Assembly (NCBI RefSeq): GCF_000512735.1
Contig: NZ_CP007028.1
Coordinates: forward strand, 434,001-498,000
From: Thermocrinis ruber
GTDB taxonomy: Bacteria > Aquificota > Aquificia > Aquificales > Aquificaceae
Direction of reading: 5' to 3'
Length of the DNA stretch: 64,000 bases
Of the stretch, positions 19,288 through 27,741 are shown in pieces. Every line of letters starts with the position of its first letter. Within the stretch, counting starts at the first letter, position 1. Both the position numbers and the translations under genes were made by a program. The notes below the pieces were generated by a model that saw only the letters and a list, made by a program, of their open reading frames with translations, did not search any database and was not told the DNA's origin.

Positions 19288-21003
19288 TCAGCGGTCTATT
19301 TCACCCACCACTGGGTCAAGGCTAGCCAATATGGCAACCGCATCCGCAATAACCCTATCCTTCATAAGCTTAGGATAGATACACAGGTTGTACATAGAGC
19401 CTGGCCTTATCTTTACCCGGTAAGGCTTTACGCCACCGGTGGAGTATATGTAAAAGCCCAGTTCTCCCCGTGGATTTTCGCCAGAAGAGTAGATTTCACC
19501 CTCCGGTACCTTTAGACCTATTCCGTCCAAGGACAACTTTAACTTTTTGGGATCCGGAGATTCCGCAAAGAAGGGAGCAGATTTGGGCATCTTTTCCAAC
19601 TTGCTTACGCACTGCTCTATAATCCGGATACTCTGACGCATCTCCTCCAACCGCACCAGATAACGGTCGTACACATCCCCATTTTCTCCCACTGGCACAT
19701 CAAACTCCACCCATGGGTAAGCGTCATAAGGTTCAAACTTTCTTATGTCGTAGGGCACACCAGAAGCCCTTGCCACCGCCCCAGTCAGCCCATAATAATA
19801 CACATCCTCCTTCTCTATTATTCCCACACCCACGTTTCTTCTTAGCCATATCCTGTTCCTGCTCAGTATGGTTTCCCAATCCTTCAACTCTTTGGGAAAT
19901 CTCTTCACAAAGGCTTTTATAACCTCAAGGGCACCCTCCGGCAGGTCCATCCTAACACCACCTATCCTTGGGTAGCTTATGGTAAGCCTTGCACCGGTGA
20001 TGCCCTCTATGATGTCCATGATCTTTTCCCTTTCCTTGAAGGCATACAAGAATATAGTTAGGGCTCCAATGTCCAAGGCGTAGGTCCCAAGCCAAAGAAG
20101 GTGAGAGTTGATCCTCTGCAGTTCGGACATCATGGTGCGTATGTACTTTGCCTTCTCGGGCACCAAGTCCTCTATACCCAAAAGCCTTTCCACCGCCACC
20201 ACCCAAGCTTGGTTGGAGCATAGGGCAGAGATATAATCCATACGGTCCGTATAGACCAAAAACTGGTTGTACATTTCGTTCTCCGCCAGCTTTTCTACAC
20301 CCCGGTGAAGTTGTCCCAAGATCACATCGCACTGGACAACCCTTTCCCCCTCCAAGTCAAACAGGAACCACATGGTACCGTGGGTTCCCGGATGCAAGGG
20401 TCCCCAGTTCAAAACCAGCTGTGCCTTTTTCTTTAACCTTCTCTTTTCGGTAATTTCCAAATCCTCCAAGGTGGGCACAGGAGTATGCATGCGGTCGTAG
20501 TTCATGAGCCCCTGTAAGTTCTCACCCCACAAAACTTCATTGAGGGATGGAAGGTATTCGTTGGCATAACCTTCCAAGGGAAAGTCCTTCCTGAGTGGGT
20601 GATACTGATAAGTTTCCCACATAAAGGCGCGCACCAAGTTTTCGTGCCCCTCATACTGAATGCCAAACATATCGTAGCATTCCCTCTCCGCCCACTTGCC
20701 TGCAAACCAAAGCTTTTCAATACTGGGAAGTGTTCCATCCGTCCAAGTTTTTACCATAACCCTCTTTCGCTCATCCACATTGTAGAGTATGTAAAAGGCT
20801 TGGAACCTCGGAGACCTTTCAGGAAAATCCACCACCGAGTGGTCTATAAACAGCTTATAGCCCATTTGTTTTAGGTCCTTGAGAAGTTCAATGAGTTCGT
20901 GCTTTGGGATATGAAGGTTTGTGATGGTAGGCTTTACCTCAATCTGCAGGTCTTTAAACTTCTTCTTCAGTTCCAAAAAATCTTCTTCCTTAGCCCAGGG
21001 CAC
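19288..21003 (-). CDS. nuoCD: NADH-quinone oxidoreductase subunit C/D fusion
   Basis: A 571-residue fusion. Residues 1 to about 185 are NuoC (30 kDa subunit), with the motif YQYHPLRKDFPLEGY near its end. The rest is NuoD (49 kDa), with GPLHPGTHG and GQLHRGVEKLAE marking the quinone-site region. The hydrogenase-type nickel cysteines are absent, so this is complex I, not a membrane hydrogenase. The start is GTG at 21003 with GGAGG seven bases upstream. It follows nuoA directly, in the place where nuoB normally lies. Confidence 0.95.
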   Translation of the reverse strand: MPWAKEEDFLELKKKFKDLQIEVKPTITNLHIPKHELIELLKDLKQMGYKLFIDHSVVDFPERSPRFQAFYILYNVDERKRVMVKTWTDGTLPSIEKLWFAGKWAERECYDMFGIQYEGHENLVRAFMWETYQYHPLRKDFPLEGYANEYLPSLNEVLWGENLQGLMNYDRMHTPVPTLEDLEITEKRRLKKKAQLVLNWGPLHPGTHGTMWFLFDLEGERVVQCDVILGQLHRGVEKLAENEMYNQFLVYTDRMDYISALCSNQAWVVAVERLLGIEDLVPEKAKYIRTMMSELQRINSHLLWLGTYALDIGALTIFLYAFKEREKIMDIIEGITGARLTISYPRIGGVRMDLPEGALEVIKAFVKRFPKELKDWETILSRNRIWLRRNVGVGIIEKEDVYYYGLTGAVARASGVPYDIRKFEPYDAYPWVEFDVPVGENGDVYDRYLVRLEEMRQSIRIIEQCVSKLEKMPKSAPFFAESPDPKKLKLSLDGIGLKVPEGEIYSSGENPRGELGFYIYSTGGVKPYRVKIRPGSMYNLCIYPKLMKDRVIADAVAILASLDPVVGEIDR

Positions 21004-21021
21004 GGTTTAACCTCCGTTTGT

Positions 21022-21396
21022 TTAATCAATATACTCTTCTTCAAACTGCCAATCAAGGGCGCCCTTTCTCCAGGCGTAAAGTAGCCCGTAGGTTAGTATG
21101 AATATGAACAAAAACATCTCTACAAAACCAAAAACTCCCAAATACCTATAAACCACCGTCCAAGGAAATAGAAAGGCAGCCTCTATATCAAAGAGCAAAA
21201 GGAGTAGTCCCAAAAGGTAATAGCCCTGATGAAAGGTTGCCTGTGCGGATTTATCATAAAGAGGCACACCACATTCGTAAGGATAGTCCTTTAGGGCTGA
21301 TGGAGCCTTTGGTCCAAGCAAGTAGTTTAGAAAGACCATAAGCAGGGCAATACCAAGCATAACAAAAGCAAGGATTAAAAAGCCCAAGTAGTCCAT
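21022..21396 (-). CDS. nuoA: NADH-quinone oxidoreductase subunit A
   Basis: A 124-residue, three-helix subunit. The loop between helices 1 and 2 has YPYECGVPLYDKSAQ, which matches the conserved Glu-Cys-Gly loop of NuoA near the quinone site. The third-helix segment LFDIEAAFLFPWTVV is also diagnostic. AGGAGG lies ahead of the ATG. NuoA normally opens a nuoABCD block. Here it follows nuoN2 and is followed at once by nuoCD. Confidence 0.94.
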   Translation of the reverse strand: MDYLGFLILAFVMLGIALLMVFLNYLLGPKAPSALKDYPYECGVPLYDKSAQATFHQGYYLLGLLLLLFDIEAAFLFPWTVVYRYLGVFGFVEMFLFIFILTYGLLYAWRKGALDWQFEEEYID

Positions 21397-21401
21397 TTCC
21401 T

Positions 21402-22859
21402 TTACCTCCTAAAGAGCATCTCTGAAGTAGGGCTAATGTAATTCCAAAGGAGCATAGGAAGTATGCCAAGAATCAGCAAAGACGCTGCCATCAGAATCAT
21501 GGACGCCTTTTCAAAACCTGTAGGATTTGCAATCACTCGCCTTTCTCTCTCCTTCATAAACATGAGCACGATCAACCTTAAATAGTACCCTGTGGATACA
21601 CCTATTCCAACGATCATCAAAATACCGATCCACCACAGCTTACCGTAAGCCAAAGACATAAAAACCAAAGCCTTTGCCAAAAAGCCCACCGTGGGAGGAA
21701 CACCAAGGAGTGATAAAAGGGCTATGGCAAAAACCCATGCCATAAAATTCTGCGAATACTTTAGTCCGTCAAAGTCCTCCAACTTGTTTTCCCAACTTCC
21801 GCTACGCTCCAAAACTGCCAGAACCAAAAAGCCAAGCATACCCATTATGGAGTATGCCAAAAGAAAGTAAATAACCGCCTTTAATCCTATGGCACTGGCT
21901 ACAGACACACCTGCCAAAATGTAGCCCGAGTGGGCTATGGAAGAGTAGGCAAGCATCCTTTTTACATCCTTCTGAACAAGTGCTACAAAGTTTCCGTAAA
22001 GGAAGGTAATTACCGCCAAGGTTCCAACTACTAAAACCCAAGTGTTATGAAAACCCTCCTGAACCAAGGGCATTACCCTTATCACCGGTGCAAAGAAGGC
22101 TATTTTGCCCACGCTGGACATGTAGGCGGTTATGGGTGTGGGCGCACCTTGGTAGGCGTCCGGTAGCCAAAAATGAAAAGGTACAACCCCTATCTTTATA
22201 GCCAGGCCAAAGAGAAAAAATACCAAGCCCAGAATAAGAAAGCCCTTGTCCGGTGCATTGAAGTGAAGAACATGCCTTAAATCAAAGGAGCCGGCATATA
22301 TGTATAAGAAAACAGCACCATAGGACGCCAAGGCTATGGCAAGCCCACCCAATATTAGGTATTTGAACGCACCCTCCTTTGAGGTAAAGTCCCTCCTTTG
22401 CAGGGCTGTAAGGATATAAAAGGACACAGAAACCGCCTCAAGGGCTATGTATATCAGAAGCAGGTTATAAGAACTGGCAAGGACCATACCACCAAAAAGG
22501 GAGAAAGCCAGAAGGTAATAAAACTCTCCATATAGGGACCTTTTAAACCTCTGATACTGAAGGGTAAAGGCAAGAAGTATTATGGTAAGCAGTATCATAA
22601 AAAACTGAAGCAAAGAGGAAAAACTATCCCTGATATAGAGCCCGTAAAAGGTCTCTCCTGTGAGGTCAAAGTTAAAGACCAGATAGAGCAGTGCCAAGGT
22701 GTAGCCTATCACACTAACGCTTATTGCCAAAGTATGGGAGAGCCTTTTGTATATAAGGTCAAGGCTAAAGAGCAAAAAGCCCGTGATCAGAACTATCAGC
22801 TCTGGAACAAAGAGGGCAAGCTTTGGAATTTCAATCTGGATTAGATCCTTTAGTTCCAT
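21402..22859 (-). CDS. nuoN: NADH-quinone oxidoreductase subunit N, copy 2
   Basis: A 485-residue antiporter-like subunit with helix motif IGVVPFHFWLPDAYQGAPTP and lysine helix KRMLAYSSIAHSGYIL. It is about 25 residues longer than copy 1, with a different N-terminus. Its ATG lies within the last codons of nuoM2. Divergence from copy 1 is visible throughout the protein, so this duplication is old. Confidence 0.95.
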   Translation of the reverse strand: MELKDLIQIEIPKLALFVPELIVLITGFLLFSLDLIYKRLSHTLAISVSVIGYTLALLYLVFNFDLTGETFYGLYIRDSFSSLLQFFMILLTIILLAFTLQYQRFKRSLYGEFYYLLAFSLFGGMVLASSYNLLLIYIALEAVSVSFYILTALQRRDFTSKEGAFKYLILGGLAIALASYGAVFLYIYAGSFDLRHVLHFNAPDKGFLILGLVFFLFGLAIKIGVVPFHFWLPDAYQGAPTPITAYMSSVGKIAFFAPVIRVMPLVQEGFHNTWVLVVGTLAVITFLYGNFVALVQKDVKRMLAYSSIAHSGYILAGVSVASAIGLKAVIYFLLAYSIMGMLGFLVLAVLERSGSWENKLEDFDGLKYSQNFMAWVFAIALLSLLGVPPTVGFLAKALVFMSLAYGKLWWIGILMIVGIGVSTGYYLRLIVLMFMKERERRVIANPTGFEKASMILMAASLLILGILPMLLWNYISPTSEMLFRR

Positions 22860-24370
22860 AAGCCACCCCCTAAGCTTTTTAATACCATCCTAAGAAGAAG
22901 GTCAATGTGGGCGTCAAAGAAGGCAAAGAAGAGGAAAGGTAGAAGCCCCACCATAAGCATGGGCACCACCACCAACAGGAAGGCAACCAACTTAAACCCC
23001 CTGACATCCGTAAAATGGACAAGCCTACCCTCTTCTTTAACATCCAAGTATAAGGTTTTTAACAGATAAAGCATATAAAGGACGCTGAAGAAGGCACCAG
23101 CAAGGACAAGGAGTGCCAATTGCAAGGTGTATTCCCTTGCACCCATTATGGTCAAAAACTTACCCCAAAAGGAAGAACCACCCGGAAGACCCATAGAAGA
23201 AAAGCCCGTTATGGCAGTAAGAACCGCAAACACTGGCATAAACCTTATGGAACCCCTCAGTGCCTGCATGTTAAAACTGTGCAGTCTGTTGTATATAAAA
23301 CCTGCCATCATAAACAAAGAGGCAGAGGTAAGTCCGTGGGCAAACATCTCCATTATGCTCGCCCTAAGACCTTCCTTGTTGAGTAAAAACATACCCGCCA
23401 CCACAAAGCCCATGTGGCTAACAGAAGAGTATGCAACAAAACGCTTAACATTGCTCTGGCTTATGGTGAACCAAGAGGCAAAGATTATGGTGGCTATGCC
23501 CCAAAGCACAAGGACAGGCATCAAAAAGACCGCAACCTCTGGGAAAAGCCCAATGTTAAACCTTAGAAGGGCATAAGTACCCATCTTTAAGAGGATCGCC
23601 GCCAGCACCACAGAACCAGCGGTGGGAGCCTCACCGTGGGCATCGGGAAGCCACGTATGAAAGGGCACTATGGGCGTCTTTACCGCAAAGGCAATAAAGA
23701 AGAGAAGGAAAAGGAAAAGTCCAAAAGCTAAGCTATACTGGTTTTGCAGGAGGTCAAAGTAGGAAAAGGAGAATTTACCAAACTGTCTATAATGCTCCAC
23801 CGCAATGCTTACTATCCCCAGAAGGAAAAACAAAGAAGAGACAAAGATATAAACAAAGAACTTGTAGGCAGAGTATAGCCTTAGCTTGTAGCCCCATATG
23901 CCTATAACAAAGAACATGGGCACAAGGGTAAGCTCATAAAAGACATAAAAGACGAGCAAGTCCCAGCTGGTGAATACACCCACGAGGGAGCTCTCAGAGA
24001 GCAAAAACCAGGTGTAGTACTCCTTCAGCCGGTGGTTTATCTGATGGTCCCTTATAGACCAGCATATAGCTACAAAGGAAACCAGGGTAGTAAGAATATA
24101 CATAAGGTAGGAAAGTCCATCTGCACCAAAGGAGAGACTTAGCTTCAGCTCCTCAATTAGGGTAATGCTTTGGTAAAACTGAACCTTTTGGGCTTGAGAA
24201 AAGTCAAAGTAAAGGAGAGAAACCAAAGAGAGAACAAAGACCGCACCCGAAAAGACAAGGGCAATCCACTTGGCAAATTTTTCCTCAAGAAGAACAATGA
24301 GCACTATGCCCAGCAGAGGCAGGACTATACTCAAAGGAATGAAGGGAAAAACCGCAGGCACAAGCTCCAT
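22850..24370 (-). CDS. nuoM: NADH-quinone oxidoreductase subunit M, copy 2
   Basis: A 506-residue antiporter-like subunit. It has LVFYVFYELTLVPMFF with the helix-5 glutamate, KTPIVPFHTWLPDAHGEAPT and KRFVAYSSVSHMGF. In copy 1 the equivalent residues are kept but the surrounding sequence differs. It begins 3 bp after the nuoL2 stop. Confidence 0.95.
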   Translation of the reverse strand: MELVPAVFPFIPLSIVLPLLGIVLIVLLEEKFAKWIALVFSGAVFVLSLVSLLYFDFSQAQKVQFYQSITLIEELKLSLSFGADGLSYLMYILTTLVSFVAICWSIRDHQINHRLKEYYTWFLLSESSLVGVFTSWDLLVFYVFYELTLVPMFFVIGIWGYKLRLYSAYKFFVYIFVSSLFFLLGIVSIAVEHYRQFGKFSFSYFDLLQNQYSLAFGLFLFLLFFIAFAVKTPIVPFHTWLPDAHGEAPTAGSVVLAAILLKMGTYALLRFNIGLFPEVAVFLMPVLVLWGIATIIFASWFTISQSNVKRFVAYSSVSHMGFVVAGMFLLNKEGLRASIMEMFAHGLTSASLFMMAGFIYNRLHSFNMQALRGSIRFMPVFAVLTAITGFSSMGLPGGSSFWGKFLTIMGAREYTLQLALLVLAGAFFSVLYMLYLLKTLYLDVKEEGRLVHFTDVRGFKLVAFLLVVVPMLMVGLLPFLFFAFFDAHIDLLLRMVLKSLGGGLWN

Positions 24371-24373
24371 GGC

Positions 24374-26287
24374 TCACCTCATAAAGTAAATGATTATTCC
24401 CAGCAAAACAACCAATCCAAAGAGCAAAAAGGCTACATAGTTGTTTAGAAGACCAGTTTGTATTAGGCTTGCTTTTCTCCCAAACCTAAAGGAAAACTTG
24501 GCAACCCCATTAACAAAAAGGTCCACCGTGTATATGTCCAGCTTAATCCACAGAAACTTGACCACTTTAAAGTAAAGAAAGTTCAAAAGATTTATGAAAC
24601 CATCTATTAAGAACCTATCACCCACCAAGAAAAGACCCCTTGAGAGTTCCATATAGCCCTTTGCAAATCCCTTGTGATACAACCTTTCTGTAAAGAACTG
24701 TTCTTTGAAGGTGGTATGAACAGGCTTTAAAGACTGATACAGCTTTTCTGGGTCCAAAACTCTCTTGACAAACACCAAATACGCTAAACCTATTCCCAAA
24801 AGGGCTATTACCACCGAACTTATGGCTATGTTTAAATGCATCTCCTTGTGATCCTTTAACGCACTCATATACCAACCTTCAAAAAAGCCCACTACCGCTG
24901 AACCTATGGCTAACACCACCATGGGCACAAGCATAACAGAAGGTGCCTCATGTGGTTCCTCCTCAAAGTGTTCCTTGTGCCTCTCTGGTCCGTAAAACAT
25001 CACAAACCCTTCCCTGAATATGTAGTAAGCGGTCAAAAAGCTTACAAAGCTTACAAACACTCCCAAACCAAAAGACGCCTCGTAGCTACTGGCTATTATC
25101 AGGTCCTTGCTCCAAAATCCCGCAAAGGGAAATATGCCCGCTAATGCCAACGCCCCCACAAAGAAGGTAGCATAAGTTATGGGCATGTGCTTTCTTAGCC
25201 CTCCCACTTCATATATGTCACGGGCATGGTGGTGAAAGGCGTGGATTATAGAACCCGCCGACAAAAACAGCAGTGCCTTGAAAAAGGCGTGAGTAGTTAA
25301 ATGAAACATGGCAGAACTCATGTCCCCTATGCCCAAGGCTAAAAACATCAGACCCAGTTGACTCATGGTGGAGAAGGCTATGATCTTCTTTATGTCTGTG
25401 TGGGAGGTGGCCGCCAGCGAAGCAAACAGCGCAGTAATTCCTCCAATGAGGGCTACCACCTTCAAACTCTGCGGTGCAGACTCAAACACAGGATATAGCC
25501 TTGCTCCCATGTACACGCCAGCTGCTACCATCGTGGAAGAGTGCAAAAGGGCTGACACGGGTGTGGGACCTGCCATGGCGTTTGGTAGCCATGTGTGAAG
25601 TGGAACCTGTCCTGACTTTCCTACCGCACCCCCAAAGAGTAGTAAAACCGCAAGCCCAAGCAAGTTAGGGTCTATTTCTTTGACCTTGGAGAATATCTCC
25701 AAAAGGTTTAAACTTCCAAAGAGGTAAAAGATGGAGAATATGCCAAAAAGGAATAGCCAGTCTCCTATGCGGTTCATAACGAAGGCTTCAAAGGCAGAGT
25801 TTGTGGCGTATTTTTGCTGGTGGAAGTAGCCGATCAAAAGGTAAGATGCCAAGCCCACACCTTCCCAACCGAAGAACATACCAAGCAGGTTATCCGACAG
25901 CACTATGAGTAGCATAGAGAAGAGGAATAAAGAAAGGTATGCGTAGAATTTGTAGGTCCATTGTCCAAAAAGATTTTCCATGTATCCTATGGAGTAGATG
26001 AATATCAGGGTTGATATAAGACATACGAGGGAAGTAGTAATGGCAGAGAGCGGGTCAAAGTAGAGACCGAGGGTGAGGGTGTAAGAGCCAAGGCTTATAA
26101 AGTCGTAGAGTTTGACAGAAAAGGGAGAATTCAAAGCTTTCAAGAGGGCAGGGATTGAGAAGATGAATGAGAGGGTACTTCCCAAGACTGTTATTATAGC
26201 TGAAGGTAAATCTCCCAGCCTTCTGCCAAAAAGTCCTATCAGCAAAAAGGCAAGAAGTGGGAATAAAATAATTAACAACGCGTCCAT
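24374..26287 (-). CDS. nuoL: NADH-quinone oxidoreductase subunit L, copy 2
   Basis: A 637-residue distal pump subunit. After the first dozen codons its core is the same as copy 1, base for base over 24786-26253. The last about 110 residues are unrelated to copy 1 and 28 residues longer, including a helix with DIYTVDLFVNGVAKFSFRFG. This tail would give a different lateral helix or anchor. It follows nuoK2 by 1 bp. Confidence 0.95.
   Translation of the reverse strand: MDALLIILFPLLAFLLIGLFGRRLGDLPSAIITVLGSTLSFIFSIPALLKALNSPFSVKLYDFISLGSYTLTLGLYFDPLSAITTSLVCLISTLIFIYSIGYMENLFGQWTYKFYAYLSLFLFSMLLIVLSDNLLGMFFGWEGVGLASYLLIGYFHQQKYATNSAFEAFVMNRIGDWLFLFGIFSIFYLFGSLNLLEIFSKVKEIDPNLLGLAVLLLFGGAVGKSGQVPLHTWLPNAMAGPTPVSALLHSSTMVAAGVYMGARLYPVFESAPQSLKVVALIGGITALFASLAATSHTDIKKIIAFSTMSQLGLMFLALGIGDMSSAMFHLTTHAFFKALLFLSAGSIIHAFHHHARDIYEVGGLRKHMPITYATFFVGALALAGIFPFAGFWSKDLIIASSYEASFGLGVFVSFVSFLTAYYIFREGFVMFYGPERHKEHFEEEPHEAPSVMLVPMVVLAIGSAVVGFFEGWYMSALKDHKEMHLNIAISSVVIALLGIGLAYLVFVKRVLDPEKLYQSLKPVHTTFKEQFFTERLYHKGFAKGYMELSRGLFLVGDRFLIDGFINLLNFLYFKVVKFLWIKLDIYTVDLFVNGVAKFSFRFGRKASLIQTGLLNNYVAFLLFGLVVLLGIIIYFMR
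24786..26253 (-). repeat. Long direct repeat inside nuoL, copy 2
   Basis: Partner of 15255-16722, same orientation, offset 9,531 bp. No terminal inverted repeats, target-site duplication or transposase accompany it. It ends inside a gene on both sides, so it is a gene-conversion tract or very recent partial duplication, not a mobile element. Confidence 0.93.
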
Positions 26288-26288
26288 A

Positions 26289-26591
26289 TCAGTCCCTTAG
26301 TTGGGTTATTTCAGAGGAACCTTCATAGCCCCTCAGGCGGAATATGGCCACCACCAAGCCCAAACCTATCGCCACCTCCGCTGCAGCTACGGTGAGCACA
26401 AAGAGGGCAAAAACCTGCCCCTCTACACCACCCACCATTTTGTCCATACTAACAAGCCCTAAATTCACACCGTTTAGCATTAGCTCCGTGCTCACCAAAA
26501 GGGTTATAAGGTTTTTCCTTATGATAACACCAAAAAGCCCACAGAGGAATAAAAAAATGCTTATAAGAATATAAGCAATCTCTATTTTCAC
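26289..26591 (-). CDS. nuoK: NADH-quinone oxidoreductase subunit K, copy 2
   Basis: A 100-residue three-helix subunit with the buried glutamates in STELMLNGVNLGL and AAAEVAIGLGLVVAIFR. The start is GTG at 26591, overlapping the nuoJ2 stop by 4 bases. It differs from copy 1 at many positions, which contrasts with the identical nuoL core next to it. Confidence 0.92.
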   Translation of the reverse strand: MKIEIAYILISIFLFLCGLFGVIIRKNLITLLVSTELMLNGVNLGLVSMDKMVGGVEGQVFALFVLTVAAAEVAIGLGLVVAIFRLRGYEGSSEITQLRD

Positions 26592-27079
26592 TCCTCTTTC
26601 CTCCCGAGAAGGATGGCTCCGATCATTGCGGTTAAAAGTATAACAGAAGCCACCTCAAAAGGAAAGAGGTAGTTGGTAAATAGGGTTTTGCCCACGCTTT
26701 GAATGTTACCCTCCGTTATAACCCTCCCGGAAACTGCAAACTTACCATTCAACACCATGTATGCGATGGGAAGGAAGGAGACCAGCAAAAAGGGCACTGC
26801 CAAGAGGGCTTCTCTTTTGTAAATGCCTTCAAATTTCTTTACCTTTTCCCACGGAATGGTGGTTATAACCAGAACATAAAAGACGATTATGGCAACCGCG
26901 TATATTATGAGTTGCAAACCCGCCAAAAGCTCCGCCCCAAGGTGCAAAAAGATACCCGCTATAGCCAATATAACCGATAAGAAGGCAAGGATCACATGGA
27001 CCGGGTTTTTCAGGAAAAGGGTACCAAAGACTGAAACCAAAAGCCAAAGACTTAGAAAGCCAAAAATCAGCCACTCCAC
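26588..27079 (-). CDS. nuoJ: NADH-quinone oxidoreductase subunit J, copy 2
   Basis: A 163-residue five-helix subunit. I start it at GTG 27079, inside the last codons of nuoI2, because the first helix begins there (VEWLIFGFLSLW). The extra 15 residues of a longer reading from ATG 27124 are an arginine-rich shadow of nuoI2. The third helix, LQLIIYAVAIIVFYVLVI, matches NuoJ. The alternative start remains possible. Confidence 0.85.
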   Translation of the reverse strand: MEWLIFGFLSLWLLVSVFGTLFLKNPVHVILAFLSVILAIAGIFLHLGAELLAGLQLIIYAVAIIVFYVLVITTIPWEKVKKFEGIYKREALLAVPFLLVSFLPIAYMVLNGKFAVSGRVITEGNIQSVGKTLFTNYLFPFEVASVILLTAMIGAILLGRKEE

Positions 27080-27672
27080 TCTATCTTCCCCCAAAGGCGT
27101 TCTCTGTGTTCGTCGTCTATCCAAATTCTGTCTGGGTCGTTGCCCCTTCTCTTTTTCCAGTCTATGGCATTTTCTTCCAGCTTGTCCATCTTAAGGACAG
27201 CCGACCTACGGGAGTATCCTGCCAGTTCATAAAGGTCTGTCATGGTAAGACAGCCTACCGGACAGGCATCCACACAAAGACCACAGAAAAGACAATTTAG
27301 CAAGTTCATATCAAAGCGTACCACCTTTTTTGTGCCGTCGGGCATTTGCACCGCTTCTATCCTAAACAGGGTGGGCATAGGACAGGCGGTCTGACACATA
27401 TAACAGGCAACGCATCTGCTTTTGCCCTTCTCAAAGCTCATAAACTTCTCTATAGCCCTCAGGGAGTCTGGCTCTGTGCCATCCCATACAAAGTGTCCGT
27501 GGGCTCCCCTGTAGCGCTTTGGGGGTGTGAGCTTTTCCACCGGATAGTTGGTAGTTATGGGCCTTCGGAGAAGGTTTTTGAGGGTAACCGAAAGCCCCTT
27601 TATGAAATCCAAAAAGAGCACAGTTTCTATTATGTTCAGAAAAGCCTTCCTGTCTACCTTTTTTATAGCCAT
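27067..27672 (-). CDS. nuoI: NADH-quinone oxidoreductase subunit I, copy 2 (two [4Fe-4S])
   Basis: A 201-residue ferredoxin-like subunit and first gene of the nuo operon. Cys87, 90, 93, 97 (CVACYMCQTACP) and Cys127, 130, 133, 137 (CLFCGLCVDACP) bind the two clusters. It is diverged from copy 1 but aligns end to end with it. A good promoter lies just upstream. The ATG is only a few bases downstream of the expected transcription start, so the leader is very short. Confidence 0.95.
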   Translation of the reverse strand: MAIKKVDRKAFLNIIETVLFLDFIKGLSVTLKNLLRRPITTNYPVEKLTPPKRYRGAHGHFVWDGTEPDSLRAIEKFMSFEKGKSRCVACYMCQTACPMPTLFRIEAVQMPDGTKKVVRFDMNLLNCLFCGLCVDACPVGCLTMTDLYELAGYSRRSAVLKMDKLEENAIDWKKRRGNDPDRIWIDDEHRERLWGKIEWSG

Positions 27673-27684
27673 AGTGGGTTTAGT

Positions 27685-27713
27685 ATTTTATACCATTTGC
27701 GGTTTGTTGTAAA
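27685..27713 (-). promoter_or_regulatory. Promoter of the nuo operon
   Basis: On the minus strand TTTACA (27708-27713) and TAAAAT (27685-27690) are separated by exactly 17 bases, a good sigma-70-type promoter. Transcription should start near 27678, six bases from the nuoI2 ATG at 27672. No other comparably good promoter was noticed inside the operon, so this one may drive all 15 nuo genes plus cysM and ugd. Confidence 0.6.
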
Positions 27714-27741
27714 AGTTTATGAGGCAAATCAGGTTCAGGTT

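Noticed and set aside
19288-21003. The CD protein as a [NiFe]-hydrogenase-type large subunit
   Set aside because: The CxxC nickel ligand pairs are missing and NuoC is fused at the N-terminus, so it is complex I.
15255-26253. The long identical repeat as an insertion sequence or mobile element
   Set aside because: It lies wholly within nuoL coding sequence, ends inside codons, and has no terminal repeats or transposase.
27346-27741. A 132-residue N-terminal extension of the heptose-phosphate kinase
   Set aside because: It reads antisense through nuoI2 and has no kinase-like sequence; the family N-terminus begins near 27742.
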